A stretch of 49,833 nt of DNA, from the NCBI GenBank assembly GCA_938075585.1, contig CALJHG010000054.1:1-49833 (forward strand), in the 5' to 3' direction. The notes under the pieces were generated by a model. It made no database searches and was not told where the DNA came from. It saw only the letters and a program-made list of their open reading frames with translations. The translations under genes were made by a program, and so were the position numbers. Shown here in pieces: positions 48,210 to 49,833 of this stretch. The stretch is from an uncultured Gammaproteobacteria bacterium (GTDB taxonomy: Bacteria; Pseudomonadota; Gammaproteobacteria; Ga0077536). Every line of letters starts with the position of its first letter. Position 1 is the first letter of the stretch.

Positions 48210-49599
48210 CTCATTTGGCTTGATGCATCGTGTCAGGAAAATCCACTTTATAGGGATATGTGGGGCCGGAATGAGTGGCATTGCAGAGGTTCTCAATAAT
48301 ATTGGCTATTCCATAACTGGCTCCGATATTGCCAACTCTGATTCTTATGATCGGCTAAATAAGCAGGGGATTGAAGTTAAATTACAACATGAGGCTAAAA
48401 ATGTTGAAGATACCGATGTTGTCGTTTATTCAAGCGCTATCCCCAGTGATAATGTCGAACTAATAGAGGCTCGCAATCGACGTATTCCGGTAGTGCCTCG
48501 TGCTGAAATGCTCGCAGAGTTAATGCGTTTTAGAAACGGGATTGCAGTAGCTGGAACACATGGTAAAACTACTACTACTAGTTTGATTGCAGCAATTTTA
48601 GCCGACGCGGATTTGGACCCCACCTTTGTAGTCGGTGGTTTAGTTAGGAGCACAAATTCTAACGCAAGATTAGGTAACGGAGAGTACCTAGTAGCAGAAG
48701 CGGATGAAAGCGATGAATCATTTTTACTACTCCAGCCTGTGGTTTCGGTGATCACTAATATAGATGCTGATCATTTATCAACGTACGCTAACAATTTTCG
48801 TACGTTACAGCAGTCATTTTTAGAGTTTGCCCGACGCTTGCCTTTTTATGGTGTAGCTTGTGTGTGTATTGATGATGAGGCTATAGCTGAAATTCTACCA
48901 GAAATTCGCGCTAAAGTTATCACGTATGGATTTGGATCTCAGGCAGATATAAGAGGGATTTATTTGGGGCCCACTGAAAAAGGAGAACACTTTAAGGTAA
49001 CCGAGGGGGAAGACCGATCTGAAAGAGAATTCACGTTAAACCTTTTTGGACGACATAATGTTCAGAACGCGCTTGCCGCGATAGCCGTAGGATTAGAGCT
49101 AGGTGTGAATTTTGATACCATCGATAGAGCGCTACGCAACTTTCAAGGAATAGACCGCAGATTTCAGGTGACTGAGAAAGTAATAATAAATGATAAAGCG
49201 CTTACTGTAATCGATGACTACGGACATCACCCTAATGAACTTTTGGCTGTTTTCGAAACAGTAAGAAATCATTGGAAAGACAGGCGCTTATTCGCTGTTT
49301 TTCAACCCCATAGATACACTCGAACAAAAGAATTATTTGATGATTTTGTCACTGTGCTGTCGAGTACTGATGCTTTACTCTTATTAGAAGTCTACTCCGC
49401 AGGTGAGCCTATGGTGTTCGGCGCCGATAGTAAGTCGCTCGCCCAAGCAGTGAGAGCAAGACGACAAGTGATACCAACATTTGTTGAAAATTTAAAGCAG
49501 GCGCATGACATGATCGAGGCGGTTGTTGAGGAAAATGATGTTTTAGTCTTTTTGGGTGCTGGAAGTATCAGTAGTTTGGCGAGAGATTTTACTTCGTGA
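48202..49599 (+). CDS. murC: UDP-N-acetylmuramate:L-alanine ligase
   Basis: First amino-acid ligase of the pathway. 465 residues from ATG 48202; a later in-frame ATG at residue 8 (MHRVRKIHFIG) may be the true start. Motifs: HFIGICGAGMSGIAEVL, VYSSAIP, AGTHGKTTTTSLIA, EADESDESFLLL, NIDADHLSTY, GRHNVQNALAAIAVG, IDDYGHHPNE, FQPHRYTRTKELFDDF. Overlaps the murB start by four bases. Confidence 0.96.
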   Translation: MHNSFGLMHRVRKIHFIGICGAGMSGIAEVLNNIGYSITGSDIANSDSYDRLNKQGIEVKLQHEAKNVEDTDVVVYSSAIPSDNVELIEARNRRIPVVPRAEMLAELMRFRNGIAVAGTHGKTTTTSLIAAILADADLDPTFVVGGLVRSTNSNARLGNGEYLVAEADESDESFLLLQPVVSVITNIDADHLSTYANNFRTLQQSFLEFARRLPFYGVACVCIDDEAIAEILPEIRAKVITYGFGSQADIRGIYLGPTEKGEHFKVTEGEDRSEREFTLNLFGRHNVQNALAAIAVGLELGVNFDTIDRALRNFQGIDRRFQVTEKVIINDKALTVIDDYGHHPNELLAVFETVRNHWKDRRLFAVFQPHRYTRTKELFDDFVTVLSSTDALLLLEVYSAGEPMVFGADSKSLAQAVRARRQVIPTFVENLKQAHDMIEAVVEENDVLVFLGAGSISSLARDFTS

Positions 49600-49833
49600 T
49601 AATAATCAATAAAAAACATGATTTTCATTCCATTTCTGGACTACAAAGGAATATTGATCTGTCCAAGCATTCGTCTTGGCGTTGTGGGGGAAAGGCGGAT
49701 TACTTCTTTCAGCCCGAGAACAAAAATAAACTTTGCGAGTTTATTAAAGTGTATAGTCGGGACTATTCCATTCTGTGGCTTGGTTTAGGGAGCAATATTT
49801 TGTTTCGCGACGCCGGTGTTGATTCGGTGGTTG
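49596..49833 (+). CDS. murB: UDP-N-acetylenolpyruvoylglucosamine reductase, N-terminal part
   Basis: Reduces the enolpyruvyl group made by MurA, FAD- and NADPH-dependent. About 79 residues are visible before the window ends. The start GTG 49596 overlaps the murC stop (GTGA). Recognisable FAD-domain N-terminus: NIDLSKHSSWRCGGKADYFFQPEN, then ILWLGLGSNILFRDAG, which matches MurB's nucleotide-binding strand. Its place right after murC is usual for this form of the cluster. Confidence 0.92.
   Translation, partial: MIIINKKHDFHSISGLQRNIDLSKHSSWRCGGKADYFFQPENKNKLCEFIKVYSRDYSILWLGLGSNILFRDAGVDSVV

Overview
The window is a gene-dense, moderately AT-rich stretch of a gammaproteobacterial chromosome. 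The taxonomic call rests on gene content and order: queA-tgt-yajC-secD-secF, mlaC-ibaG-murA-hisG-hisD-hisC, petABC-sspA-sspB, rsmI beside a dolP-type BON lipoprotein, pdxB, purT, and a complete mraZ-to-murB division/cell-wall cluster. The cytochrome bc1 operon implies aerobic or micro-aerobic respiration. Many GTG and TTG starts, short spacers and the lack of any insertion sequence, prophage, integrase or CRISPR array suggest a streamlined, probably free-living (perhaps marine) bacterium; that lifestyle is inference. Layout. (1) 1-1.7 kb, minus: groES-groEL (groEL cut by the window edge), behind a sigma70-like promoter and a CIRCE element, so HrcA control is expected. (2) 1.8-6.5 kb: a small secreted protein, then gshA-msrB (thiol and repair functions) on minus, divergent from a pxpB-pxpC-like carboxyltransferase/5-oxoprolinase pair on plus. 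(3) 6.5-12.7 kb, minus: a DUF3311-SSS transporter-trpE unit, a MoxR ATPase with a CoxE-type VWA protein, a DUF465 protein and yajQ. (4) 12.7-17.6 kb: a large M16C metalloprotease, a NahK-like sugar kinase homologue, an unrecognised basic 100-residue protein and tRNA-Leu(CAA). (5) 17.7-24.2 kb, plus: tRNA queuosine synthesis (queA, tgt), Sec accessory complex (yajC, secD, secF), and pdxB for pyridoxal phosphate. (6) 24.3-30.9 kb, plus: purT, then an mlaC-ibaG-murA-hisG-hisD-hisC run that lacks the usual mlaFED and mlaB genes. (7) 31.2-34.8 kb, plus: petABC and sspAB. (8) 34.9-36.9 kb: dolP-like lipoprotein divergent from rsmI, then RNase P RNA. (9) 37.1-49.8 kb, plus: the dcw cluster mraZ-rsmH-ftsL-ftsI-murE-murF-mraY-murD-ftsW-murG-murC-murB (murB cut by the window edge), with a clear promoter and three spaced MraZ boxes, and almost every gene junction overlapping by 4-8 bases. 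Most of the window is housekeeping. I found no convincing new defence, mobile or biosynthetic system. The most unusual items are regulatory or contextual: a long hairpin abutting the yajC ribosome-binding site, a perfect 13-bp tandem duplication directly before the purT start, the orphaned mlaC, an inverted repeat just upstream of rnpB, the pxpBC pair without pxpA beside gshA, and the unrecognised protein at 17092-17394.
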